Assembly: GCF_021462225.1 (NCBI RefSeq)
Contig: NC_061804.1
Span: 3,449,001-3,513,000 of the forward strand
DNA length: 64,000 nucleotides
Source: Girardinichthys multiradiatus
Lineage: Eukaryota; Chordata; Actinopteri; Cyprinodontiformes; Goodeidae
Direction: 5' to 3'
In this document: positions 1 to 10,500 of the stretch, one piece after another
Position numbering within the stretch: position 1 is the stretch's first letter
Layout of the letters: each line of letters begins with the position of its first letter
Made by a program: the position numbers and the translations under genes
The notes under the pieces: generated by a model
Databases searched by the model: none
What the model was told of the DNA's origin: nothing
Seen by the model: the letters and a program-made list of their open reading frames with translations, nothing else

Positions 1-493
1 TTATGATTTTAGCCCAGAAAAAAAAAAAAACAGACTGGAAAAAACTGATTATAAATCCAAACTCAGAAGGGATGGGATACAGTTTCTTTAACCTCAGCAA
101 ATGGAGCAGTAGGTTATTAGCTGATCAATATTTGTCAGTACAAGGTGATCAGATTATTTTGGATCATTAGCTTTTGTTTGCTTTGCTAAGTGCTGGAACC
201 ACTCAATTAGACATACAAAGTGTTTCTGGACATATGCTGACCAGCAACTTAATGCACAGACGTCACACTATCATTATAGTTTCCAAGTCGTTTTTGGACT
301 CACCTAGACTACTTTTATTTACCTTAAAACAGGCGTTTATGTTTAGATCTAACAAGTGACATGAAGAGGGTTTGCTTTTTTTCTTTATTACGAACTAAAT
401 CCTTTGTATTGTCTATTCAGATGCATGTTTCCATTATAATACTAAAGAACTGAGAAAAGTGGGGCTAGGCTTGTTTTTGAGGAAGTGTTGGAT
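1..493. other. 5' flank of the insulin gene
   Basis: AT-rich sequence upstream of the ins TATA box. No gene is seen. The small open frame at 174-359 has no recognisable domain and is treated as chance. The last few hundred bases are the expected place for insulin promoter elements; several TAAT cores that could bind homeodomain proteins are present, but such cores are common in AT-rich DNA. Confidence 0.5.
259..266. promoter_or_regulatory. CRE-like site upstream of ins
   Basis: GACGTCAC matches the cAMP-response element core except at the first base (AGACGTCA instead of TGACGTCA). It lies about 230 bp upstream of the TATA box. Mammalian insulin promoters contain CREs, so the site is plausible, but an 8-bp match alone is weak. 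Confidence 0.25.
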
Positions 494-500
494 TATAAAA
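494..500 (+). promoter_or_regulatory. ins: TATA box of ins
   Basis: TATAAAA lies about 30 bp before the likely transcription start near 525 and about 200 bp before the insulin start codon. The spacing fits a focused RNA polymerase II promoter, as known for insulin genes. Confidence 0.75.
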
Positions 501-524
501 GGAGGTGACTCCCTTCATTCTGCC

Positions 525-600
525 TCACATCAACCAGCTCTCAGCTGCCTCTGCTCTTCATCTTGATTAGAGCGTCAACTCCTCCTCAGACTCCCAACAA
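525..600 (+). other. ins: ins non-coding exon 1 (approximate start)
   Basis: The start is inferred from the TATA box. The exon ends at 600, directly before a strong GTGAGTG donor. The matching acceptor is TTCAG at 680-684, giving an 84-bp intron 1. A short non-coding first exon followed by an intron in the 5' UTR is the usual insulin gene structure. Confidence 0.7.
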
Positions 601-696
601 GTGAGTGATTCTCCTCCACCTCTCCTCATGACCTTCTCTGTGTTTTACTGCTCCTGTCTAAAGAATCTGTCTCTGTTCGTTCAGTTCTCCTCCGGC

Positions 697-1690
697 ATGG
701 CAGCGCTGTGGATCCAGTCCTTCTCCCTGTTGGTCTTACTGGTTGTATCGTGGCCAGGCTCCCAGGCTGTCGCCCCTCCGCAGCACCTGTGCGGCTCTCA
801 CCTAGTTGACGCTCTCTACCTGGTCTGTGGGGACAGAGGCTTCTTCTATGACCCCAAGAGGGATGTGGACCATCTCCTGGGTGAGACCTCTAAACTCCAT
901 CACACGTAGCTGATTTATTTTTTAGAGAAAAATATTTGTTCATTACTTCAATGAAGTTTAAAAGCAGATTTTTAGGTAGGAAACAATATAGTAACTTTAA
1001 ATGTTTTAGAGATGACTACAAGACGTGCCATCAGGTTGAAAATCACATATTTTGAATGGTTATTTGTGTCATTTATGTGTCATTTTTACCTCTTTGTATA
1101 TTTTATGTCTGTGTGAATTAGCATCTCATTCTAGGTCCAGCATAGCTTTTTTGGTGATTTGTTTTTTGTAGTTACTTTGCATCTAATTAAATCTTTTTGC
1201 ATGTCTTTCTGGTCATTTTGACTCTTTTTTATATTAGCTTTTTATTAAACTCTTATTTGCTCTTATCCAAATGCTGTTTTTAAGTAAAGTTTTGACATGA
1301 GACCTGAGAGTCCCACTCAGATTAAAAAGTTTAGCTCTGTTTCTTTCTTTTGTTGCACACTTAAATATAATCACTTATTATATGTGACTGTAATACCATC
1401 TGCAATAAGGGAAAAAAACATCCATTTTTAGAATGAACCAGTGAGCATCTGCTCTTTTTTCTCCTGTGTTTCGGGTCAAGGTTTTCCTGTTTGAACCACT
1501 TCTCTCTGTTATCGCTCCTTCAGGTTTCCTCCCTCCAAAGACAGGCACAGGGTCGATTCACGGCGGTGAGAATGAGGTGGCTGAGCTGGCTTTTAAGGAC
1601 CAGATGGAGATGATGGTTAAGAGAGGCATAGTCGAGCAGTGCTGCCACAGGCCCTGCAACATCTTTGACCTGCAGAACTACTGCAACTAA
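697..1690 (+). CDS. ins: Preproinsulin
   Basis: Coding exons are 697-880 and 1524-1690. The phase-1 intron (881-1523, GTGAGA...TTCAG) falls inside the C-peptide, as in other insulin genes. The product is 116 residues. A hydrophobic signal peptide of about 24 residues (ending WPGSQA) is followed by a 30-residue B chain with [18 protein letters not shown] site follows, then a C-peptide starting DVDHLLG, a second KR, and a 21-residue A chain with the CCxxxC pattern and ending NYCN. All six disulfide cysteines are present. The hormone is secreted by endocrine islet (Brockmann body) beta cells and signals through the insulin receptor. The sequence resembles the main percomorph ins, not the divergent second teleost copy insb. 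One oddity is Asp at B-chain residue 28 (FFYDPK), where most fish I know have Asn. The start codon is the first ATG after the 5'-UTR intron and opens directly into the signal peptide. Confidence 0.97.
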
Positions 1691-1890
1691 GTAGCGTGCT
1701 GACAGTCCAAGTCTAACCAGCGACTGAGTGCAGCTTGGTTTGTTGGCTAACTTATAAAATCCCACCCCAACTCCACCCTCTCCTCTGAAGAGCAGCAGTG
1801 CGGATCTTTTCCAGAGAACCAACTGCAGTCAATGATATGCTGAGAGATGGATTATTTTTGCAAGAAAATAAAGTTTTATGAATTGAGACA
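1691..1890 (+). other. ins: ins 3' UTR with poly(A) signal
   Basis: An AATAAA at 1867-1872 lies about 180 bp after the stop codon and is followed by T/G-rich sequence, which fits a poly(A) site near 1885-1895. The length matches the short insulin 3' UTRs of other vertebrates. Confidence 0.75.
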
Positions 1891-2448
1891 TCAGGATGTG
1901 TGTCTTTTAATATATGGACTTCTTTCTTTTACATTCAGTCAGAAAAAGGGCACCTCATATGCTTCAAACATGCCATCAATATTTAATGACACCCCTGATA
2001 AAAATTTGTAAAAAGCATTTTTAAATTTTCAATTGTGTCCTTTGTTGCAGTAACATAATGTCAAACAAATATTTAAAAATACCACCTCCAGTTTGATTAA
2101 ATATAAAAAAATGCGATGTTATAAATTACATTTTTTTACATGAAATCCTGCATCAACTTGTAGCTTGTACAATCCATTTTTGCCAACAGAACAGCATTTG
2201 GACTAAGATAATATCTCAAAATGTTGGATCATACTGAGATCTTACCATTCCTTTTCTCACAATCTCTGTAGATGATCCAGGGTTGTCCCTTATGCTTTCT
2301 TCTGTATTTAAAAATAACAAAAAACTTTTTATGATGTAACCTATGCATACATTAAGAACTGAAAGTATTAATATCTTTATTAAGATTTAATTTTAATTGA
2401 AAAAGATCTATCATTATGTTTGTCTCAGTCTAATGTTGTCTTGATGTC
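1891..2448. other. AT-rich intergenic DNA, possible half of an old Tc1 relic
   Basis: No gene is seen. The stretch 1985-2300 resembles non-coding and end parts of degenerate Tc1-like repeats common in fish. It may be the left half of the relic that continues at 4111-5160, split by the foldback element. This link is an inference. Confidence 0.3.
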
Positions 2449-2456
2449 AAGAAAGT

Positions 2457-4102
2457 ATGGAAGCAAATCGTTACCATATTTCAAATGAAAAAGCATTTTC
2501 AGAAATGCTTTTTCATTTTAAGAATGTGGCTGCATTGTTTGACTCATAAATGAAATTAGTAATCAATCATCCTATTTGCATTTGCATTTTCTTCTACAAG
2601 ACTGCTCATTTCTTCACTAAATTAAAATGAAAAAGAAAAAGACATTTGAGATTTATTTTTTAAAATATGCCCCAGCAAATAGATACCTAAATTCAATTTG
2701 AAATGTAAAATTTGAAAATGAAAAAGCATTTCCATAAATGCTTTTTCATTTTAAGAATGTGGCTGCATTGTTTGACCCATAAATAAAATTAGTAATCAAT
2801 CATCCTATTTGCATTTTCTTCTTCACTACTGCACATTTTATGCCATAATCAAAAAGAAAACAAAGCAGACATTGCTTTTTCGTTTTCGTGGTCTGCCCGC
2901 AAAGTACTGCCCAGAACTCGAAAACGAAAAAGCATTCCGAGCTGCGGGCGCAGCAGAGTGACGTCAGCAGCCGCTCTTCCTCAACTCCCTGCTGACCGAG
3001 CTACCCATCTTGTTCGGTAGGGGGCGCTGTGCACGTCTGCATTGCATTACATTGCAAACGTGCCGAGAAATTGATTGAATTGCAGCAGGACCGAGCTCAA
3101 TTTGTGGCAGTGGCAGAACTGGTAGTTCCGCCACAGCCTGCCACCGAAGCTGCCACCGGAACTGCCACAGGCTGCCGCACGGTGGCACGGGATTCCGCGA
3201 GGATGCCAGAAGGTGGCGGACCGGCCGTAAAACTTGCCAATGCGGTTGCCGCTGTTTTTGTGGAAGCTGATGCAGATTATCGGCAAATGGGATGTCATTA
3301 TTGTTATAGCCTGTTACCTTTAAATAATGATTTCATTATTGATTATTATTTAATAAACAGCTTTAGACCCATAACATAAGGTGATTGTATTTATTTGACA
3401 TGGAAAATAAATAGCACTATGTGTATGTGTGACGTGTTGAAAGGATGACGAAGATTTATTGCACAAACAGCCGGTTTATTATAGAGCATGAGCGGCTATT
3501 CTGAATCGTCACTCACAGAAAAATATAAATAAATGCTTAAAAACACGCTGGATGTCCCAGGCCATACGTCTGCCACAAGGATGCCACAGCCTGCCACCGG
3601 AACTACCAGTTCTGCCACTTCCACAAATTGAGCTCGGTCCTGCTGCAATTCAATCAATTTCTCGGCACGTTTGCAATGTAATGCAATGCAGACGTGCACA
3701 GCGCCTCCTACCGAACAAGATGAGTAGCTCGGTCAGCAGGGAGCTGAGGAAGAGCGGCTGCTGACGTCACTCTTCTGCGCCCGCAGCTCGGAATGCTTTT
3801 TCGTTTTCGAGTTCTGGGCAGTACTTTACGGGGAGACCACGAAATCGTTTTCAAATTTTACATTTCAAATTGAATTTTGGTATCTATTTGCTGGGGTACA
3901 TTTTGAAAAATAAATCTCAAATGTCTTTTTCATTTTAATTAAGTGAAAGAATGAGCAGTCTTGAAGAAGAAAATTAAAATGCAAATAGGATTATTGATAA
4001 CTAATTTCATTTATGAGTCAAACAATGCAGCCACATTCTTAAAATGAAAAAGCATTTCTGAAATGTTTTTTCATTTGAAATATGGTAACGATTTGCTTCC
4101 AT
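2457..4102. mobile_element. Foldback DNA transposon with long inverted arms
   Basis: The element starts ATGGAAGCAAATCG and ends CGATTTGCTTCCAT. It is flanked by the direct repeat AAGAAAGT at 2449-2456 and 4103-4110, an 8-bp target duplication (9 bp if the next A is counted). The left arm 2457-3129 pairs with the right arm 3599-4102. The left arm carries an extra internal duplication: the block beginning near 2484 is repeated near 2717. The arms contain small nested hairpins built on AATGAAAAAGCATT and on GCTTTTTCGTTTTCG with its complement. A GC-rich inner part includes TGACGTCA and short GCCACC-type repeats. The centre (about 3200-3560) is single-copy. No transposase is encoded; the matching ORFs on both strands are only the two arms. 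The target length fits MULE, hAT or P-type elements, but I cannot assign a family. Confidence 0.8.
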
Positions 4103-4110
4103 AAGAAAGT

Positions 4111-5160
4111 ACCCAAAATGTTCTTTTCAGTGTGTTTTGAAAATATAGATTTCACAAATATAAATTTCATCTTTGCTTTAACTTATCTTTGTTCATTGTA
4201 GACCATTCCAGTTGAGGTCTGACTGAATTATGCAAGATTTTAAACTCAAGGTGGTCAAAAGGAGTTTAGACTCTATAAAAAAAAATCCTTAGTGCCATCT
4301 GCCCCATCCGGTGCACAGCAGTATGTCACTATGTCAGCTTACTCGTTACACAACAAAGGGGATGACCATTTCCATTGTCTTGACATGCAAATAAACAATA
4401 GATAACCCATTCTATGCACAACTTACAAATAGCTTATTTTTGTTGCATTGTGGAGCATCCCTGTGGTGTGCCACCCTGGCTGAGTGCGACAGAGCCACAT
4501 ATCAAAAATCACTCAAGTTTTTTTATTGGATTAAGGACAGGGGACCAGGAAGGCCATGAGAAGGTTGATTTTGTTTCTAACGAACCACTTCTTTGTTGAT
4601 TTAGCCACACGTTTTGATCATTATCCTGCCTAAAGATGCAACGATAACCAATTCTCAATTTTCTTGCAGAACTTACAAAATTTTCATTTACAATTTTCAG
4701 ATTTTAGAGTGTAAGAAGTTTTTCACTCTAAGAAGGTTCGGGTTCATAGAAGAGGAAAAGTCCCACTGCATCCTTTACCAAACTTGACAGTGGGCATGAG
4801 CTGCTTTCCAAATATCCATCCATTTTCTTACACCAAATGTACCTCAAATGTTTGATATCAAAAGCTCAATCCTGGTCTCATCTGACCAAAGCACATGTTT
4901 TTAGGCAACGTTCCTGTGGCGTTTAAGAAATTCAACTTGTTAAGTTTCTGGTAGTAGAACAGAAAAGGCTTCCAACAGATCTTTAGGTAGCTTTAGTTGG
5001 TTGTTATGGAAACATGCTGACTCTAAGATACCAGTCTTGACTGCAATTTTCTGACAGCGAGTTTGATTATTTTCTTTATCTTCATGCCATCCTGCTCACT
5101 ATGCACAATGACAAGATAAATATGATATAGAGAGCTAAAATTCATCTAAAAATAAAATGT
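4111..5160 (-). mobile_element. Degenerate Tc1-like element
   Basis: Read on the minus strand, phrases around 4760-4910 (including the equivalent of GGTCTCATCTGACCAAAGCAC) match the diverged transposase region of fish Tc1 relics. No open frame survives. The family is judged by eye and the ends cannot be placed. The adjacent foldback element probably inserted into this older copy. Confidence 0.4.
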
Positions 5161-5720
5161 AATTTTAAAAGATGAAGGATAACATTAACTTGTTCTAAAC
5201 CCTGTATCAGGTCCAGCATATATTAATGTTCCTTTTGGAAACATGATTCTAACCCTACAAAGGAGAACACTTAATACATCACATGAAAGCACAACAAATA
5301 TAAAAGGAAAGCAAACAAGGTAAATATGATCAACAACTCTAACCTGCTACCTTTGTACTTGAATAATGCATAGAACCAACACTTAAAACAACCAAGGGAC
5401 TGAATACAGGCAGTATTAAAACATATCATTTGCAATAATATAGATGGGAACGTTTATGCTGCAATAACCTTGTTTTAAGCAGTTCACAAATGAGCTCTGT
5501 TTTTTGTTTTGATGCTTTTGTTTACTTCCGTTACCGGGAGTCAGGTACTTTCTAACCTGCTGTCTCAATATTATAATTTTGGTCTTAAAGTCAATAACGA
5601 TTCAGAGTGTTAGAAAAGGCGACAAGAGTTTATTTCACCATGAATTGTTGAAAATCTATAAACCAGAGTGCGTCTTGAGGTCAACAGCCAGCATCATTGC
5701 AATGCATTTATTCCTTTTTA

Positions 5721-5740
5721 CTGCCCCCTGGTGGCTGCAG
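5721..5740. promoter_or_regulatory. CTCF-like motif between ins and nipal4
   Basis: CTGCCCCCTGGTGGCTGCAG contains the vertebrate CTCF core CCCCCTGGTGG, a close match to the consensus. It lies between the ins 3' end and the nipal4 promoter, where an insulator or loop anchor would make sense. Binding is inferred from sequence only; other near matches exist, for example around 39421. Confidence 0.45.
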
Positions 5741-6524
5741 AACAGACTAACCTTAAAGCAAGGATGAGCACGTTGGTTTGTTTTGATAGCTATAATGTAT
5801 TTCCACGCTAGGGTTGGAGCAAGACCTCAGACTTTCCCACTCAGAATTCCAACATCTAGGGATATTTCTGTGCATTTTTCAATTGAAAATATCTAAGTAA
5901 AAATAGAACACATAAATACACTGCATCCTTCAATCAATCATGCAGTGCCAATGGATAATAATGCTCTTTTTTCACCAAATGGTACTTGTAATAGTAATTT
6001 GTATTTACTGACATCGCATTGTTATAAAAAGTTAGAGAACCACTGTTCGAAGCATTAGACTACTGCAGGATTAACAGCAGGTTTCAGGATAGGGGTTTGG
6101 CTGCAGACATTGTATCTAGTGGATCTCTGGTAGTAGTAGACACAGCTCTGCAGTAAATGAAAAAAACTTACTCTTTTGAGTGGGATTGTTGTTGCCTTTA
6201 CCCAAATACAAAAATATATAAATAATTAAATAATAAACAGTAATCATCCAAAACATCACTGTAACTTTCTGCAAATAATTCAGGAATTAATCAATTGTTC
6301 TTTCTCTTCAAATAAAGAAGAAAACAACGAAACATGCCAATCAAATGTGATAAAGGGCCTCATTCGGATTTTGAATAAGCTGAATATTCACTAAGTTGGC
6401 CTGGGCTCACAATGGCATTCCACACAGTGCTGATACCTGGCATTATTTGCTCATATGGAAATAAAATCCATTTCACATTAGTTTGCAAAGCTTATAATTA
6501 AATTGAGAAACACAAAAACAGAGG

Positions 6525-6685
6525 GTATTCTGTCTATAATTTCAGTTAGTTTTCTAAACGCAAAATACAGTTACAGTTATAGTTTTCCTTTTTATTCGTT
6601 TTTATTTATTTCAGTTAACAAAACTGTTTTCTCAATTTCAGTTTTTTTTCTGTTCATTTTCGTTAACTATAATAACCCTGGGACT
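6525..6685. repeat. T-rich dispersed repeat
   Basis: Runs of TTTCAGTT, TTCGTT and TTAACAAAA ending in CGTTAACTATAATAACCCTGGG form a degenerate internal repeat of a type widely scattered in fish genomes. The small ORF through it (6503-6751) is low-complexity and is not a gene. Confidence 0.4.
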
Positions 6686-7199
6686 CACTTAGGTGAGCAA
6701 AACCACCTACTACCAAAGCCTGGAGGTCACCTTATGTGGGTGACTCATTAGGAAAATCTGTTCAAATTGCTTGAGACATGAAGGGCCCAGTTTTTACACA
6801 GAGTTGTCTTGCAAAAAAAAAACAACTATAAAGGCACCTAATAGGAGGGCATTATGTAACCTTTGGACAACTAAATTTCTCAGCCCATTTCCCACCCATG
6901 TAGGCCGAATATCTAATTGTTGGCCGGGGCACTATCTAATGATTTTCACCTAACTTTTTCACCTTTTTATAAAATGTCTATGGAAGCAAAATGTAAAAGA
7001 AAAAGAGTAAATGAAAACATGTTTAAAATTAGCACTTTATTCCTAGTGATATGTATTCAAAAAACAATGTGAAATAACTGAGGCAATAGCTAAACAAAAT
7101 ATGTTCTGGCATAGAGACACTTTAAATTTATTGTTGGTTTACTAGTTCATTGTAAAACCAATTTTGTTAAATACACAATAAAAATAGCTATAAAAATAA

Positions 7200-7531
7200 A
7201 TAAATAACTTAATGGCCCCCCCAAATGAAATTCTCCTCAGGGCCTCAAGCGAGTTTGGGCCGGCTCTGGCTGCAGCAGGTGCCTGCAGCGGGGCGTGGTC
7301 ACCTGAGTTCCCTTCGGGCTGTGGCTGATTCCGATAAAACAGCGGCGGTCGGACCCTCAGCTCTGAGCTGATATCTGTCCTGCGGACTGACATACCAGCC
7401 TTCTGAACATATTTTATATGGATTTTATATAAAATGTTTTAAGTAGACCGCTTTCTGGTGTACGAAGGTAAAGACGCACTTCCCGGTCAGCGCCTTGTTT
7501 CTCCAGATCAATTTCACCCGACAACAGCGCG
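7200..7531 (+). promoter_or_regulatory. nipal4: Likely nipal4 promoter and 5' UTR
   Basis: A local GC/CpG-rich island in AT-rich surroundings lies directly before the proposed start codon. It holds a GC-box-like GGGGCGTGG near 7290. No clear TATA box is seen at a fixed distance, so the transcription start cannot be placed. The reading as a promoter rests on the downstream exon 1 and the base-composition change. Confidence 0.5.
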
Positions 7532-10500
7532 ATGCGAGAGATTCACCTGAACAACGAGACGTGCACAAATGGTAAGGAGAAACTTTCTGTTAATCTCAAC
7601 TCCACACTCCTGTTGTTGCACCTGTCAGGTGGAAACTCTTTGAGGAACAAACAAATCCACTGAGCAGAAAAGGTTAATGTTCCGCACCTAACGATCCGTG
7701 GAGCTTTTTTGTCTCAGGTGTTCAGAGGGAACTATTGTGCTTCTTGTTCCCAAATTCAGAGCTGAAACAGTTGTTTATATTCTGTAAGTTTTCTATTAAA
7801 CGTCACCAATCTATAAACCAGGTTACACGTTTTTTTTTTTTTTTTAATATCAAATTATGTACCATGATACCCATCAGTACCCCTACGATATGGGGCAAAG
7901 ATGTTTATCATGTTTATCTGGAATAATGCGTTACCTGTATTCTGAAAAGTAGTCATAAATTATATCAAACACTGAATATCCAACTTATAGACTAAGCAAA
8001 ATTGAATTGAAATAGTTTGAAATACAAAATTCTTAACTGTAAATAATAATTGGTTCGTGCCTGTTTTGGAGTTTGAATTTTCTAAACAACTTTTAAAAAT
8101 CAAGGAAAGGTGTTTGACTATGGTTTTAAAATAAAAAGAAAGTATCACGTTGAAATTATGTGTCAGCAATATCCCATGTTGAATTTAAAATTAATATTAA
8201 GGAACTACTGGTTTTTATATTTAAAAGTAAAAACTGAAGTAATAATCTTTGGACCAAAGGAAGAGCGTTTAAAAGTTAGCACACAGCTTCATTTAATACA
8301 GCTAGAAACCACCAGTCAGGCTAGAAACCTGGGTGTAGTGATGGATTCAGACCTGAACCTTCAGAGGAACATAAAGACAGTAACAAGGTCGGCCTTCTAT
8401 CACCTAAAGAACATCTCCAGGATTAAAGGACTAATGTCTCAGCAGGACCTTGAAAAACTAATTCATGCGTCCATCTTTAGTAGAATTGATTACTGCAACA
8501 GTGTCTTCACAGGTCTGCCTAAAAAGTGGATCAGACAGATGCAGTTGATCCAGAACGCTGCTGCCTGCGTCCTCACTAGAACTAAGGAAGTGGAGCACAT
8601 CGGCCCGGTTCTAAAGTCCCTACACTGGTTCCCTGTAGCTCAGAGAATAGAGTTTAAAATACTTCTGTTAGACTATAAATCACTGAATGGATTAGCATCA
8701 AAATACATTACAGACTTGTTGTCAGTGGATCAACCACCCAGACCTCTCAGGTCTTCTGGCTCAAATCTACTCTGCAGAACCAGAACCAGAACTAAACATG
8801 GAGAAGCAGCTTTTAGTTCTTATGCTCCACTAATCTGGAATAAACTGCCAGAAAACTGTAAAAGCGCTGAAACCCTAAGTTGCTTTAAATCCAGATTAAA
8901 ATCTTATTTGTTTAGAGTGGCCTTTGACTGGGCCATCTAGGCATGATTGGTTGCGTTTTCAGTCCAATTTTCCTTTCATTTTCTTGTCCATCATTCTATT
9001 CTCTTTATTTTATTTAACTTTTTAAAATTACCTCTGTTGTTTGATTTTTATCATTTGATTTGTTTTTCTGTCTGTATCTGTTTTTGTTTGCTTTGTGATT
9101 GTATTGTAATTGTATGTACAGCGCTTTGAGTGTCTCGTTGCTGAAAAGCGCTATATAAATAAACTTGAAAAAAAACCAAGCTGAAATTCTGACAGTGTAC
9201 CTGCTTCAATTAACATTGACACCTGTTATGACCCCCAAATCCCCCACAAATTAGTTAACAAATTCTGTAGATATTGTAATGAAACATTCAGCAAACAGTG
9301 GTGAATGTTCCGCATCTTTGGAGGTAAGAATAAAAGTCGAGGAGTTGACTTTTAGTAGTCCCTTTTATTCAGCAAAAAAGTCAAAGCTTGAAAGCAGACA
9401 CAATCAATGTGCCTTGAATCAAAAAGTCATTTGTCTTGTATTTACAAATGAAACCTTATATTTTAATCCTGAAATTAAACTATGAAGTATTTGCATGTTT
9501 GAACTGTTCTGGACCCTGCTAATTAAACCGCTGCTCTCTTTGATATATATAATTATTAAATTCTGAGTTTTTGTTTTATTTTGTATAGAAATAGTTATAA
9601 TATTAACTTAGAGACTTTTAGGTTGATAAAAATTAGGACTCTTCAGGTCATCAAACAAAGTTTTGTTGGATCAAATCCTCAGTAAAAAGCACTATCTATG
9701 TCTTTTAAGAGGTATTAAAAAGACACAAGTCATAATATTCTGGGTTTACTTACTTTAGCTTGCCACAGAATTGACCCAAATTTAAAAAATTGGCCAGTTT
9801 TCTGTTTCTCCTTGACGGCAATTTTGTTTCTGTTTGGTGAAAAGAAAACAACGTCTCCATTTCTGCTCATCTGTTTTGGTCCACAAACATTAACAATGGC
9901 TTTTACTTCAATTTATCTTTTTTGAATGTATTTTTAACCAAGTAAAATAACAACTTGTTATTTACATTTGTGGTTTCTGATTACTAGTTTATACACAGAT
10001 ATTTCTAGTTATAATTAGGTGTCGTATTTCTCCAATCCAGCTGTCCAGTTTAAGAGCTTTCACTGGTATCTTCAGTTATTGGCTTTAGGACAAACAAAAA
10101 TGGCCATCTGTCATGTCTTTTCAACTTTTGAAAACCGATAACAATCTGGGACATTGTCTGGTCGGCAATTATAATTCATATTGAGGATGCACTGAGAAAT
10201 TAGCTAAATCGGCTGATTTGCAGCATACCATACCATACCAACTTTATTTATAAAGCACTTTATACACCGACAGGACCACAATTGCTGTACACAATCATAA
10301 AAACAATGCATGGCAGGCCCTGATTTGTGACTTGCCGGTCAGACTGCTAACAAAACTTGTTGTTTCTGAGGGAAGAAAACTAAAGGTTAGCAATTTTCTT
10401 TATCACTGAGGAGTTTAAAAATTAAGTCAAAAGAATATTCGCTGATTAACAGGAAACTATTTACTGTGAAGATGCCTTGGGTGTTCATTCAGGCTACCAT

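Larger units (their letters stand above)
5161..7199. other. Intergenic DNA between ins and nipal4
   Basis: AT-rich sequence without recognisable coding potential. The short ORFs at 5579, 6503 and 6771 show no domains or codon signal. It contains the CTCF-like site at 5721 and the T-rich dispersed repeat at 6525. Confidence 0.5.

Noticed and set aside
1520..1822. 100-codon minus-strand ORF opposite insulin exon 3
   Set aside because: It is the antisense shadow of the insulin A-chain exon and 3' UTR.
3029..3764. Matching ORFs on both strands beginning MHVCIALHCK, looking like a duplicated protein gene
   Set aside because: They are the two arms of the foldback element read in opposite directions. 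No domain or codon signal supports a protein.
8947..9129. 60-codon Phe/Leu-rich ORF that looks like a membrane peptide
   Set aside because: It is the T-rich 3' UTR of the LINE ending at 9175.
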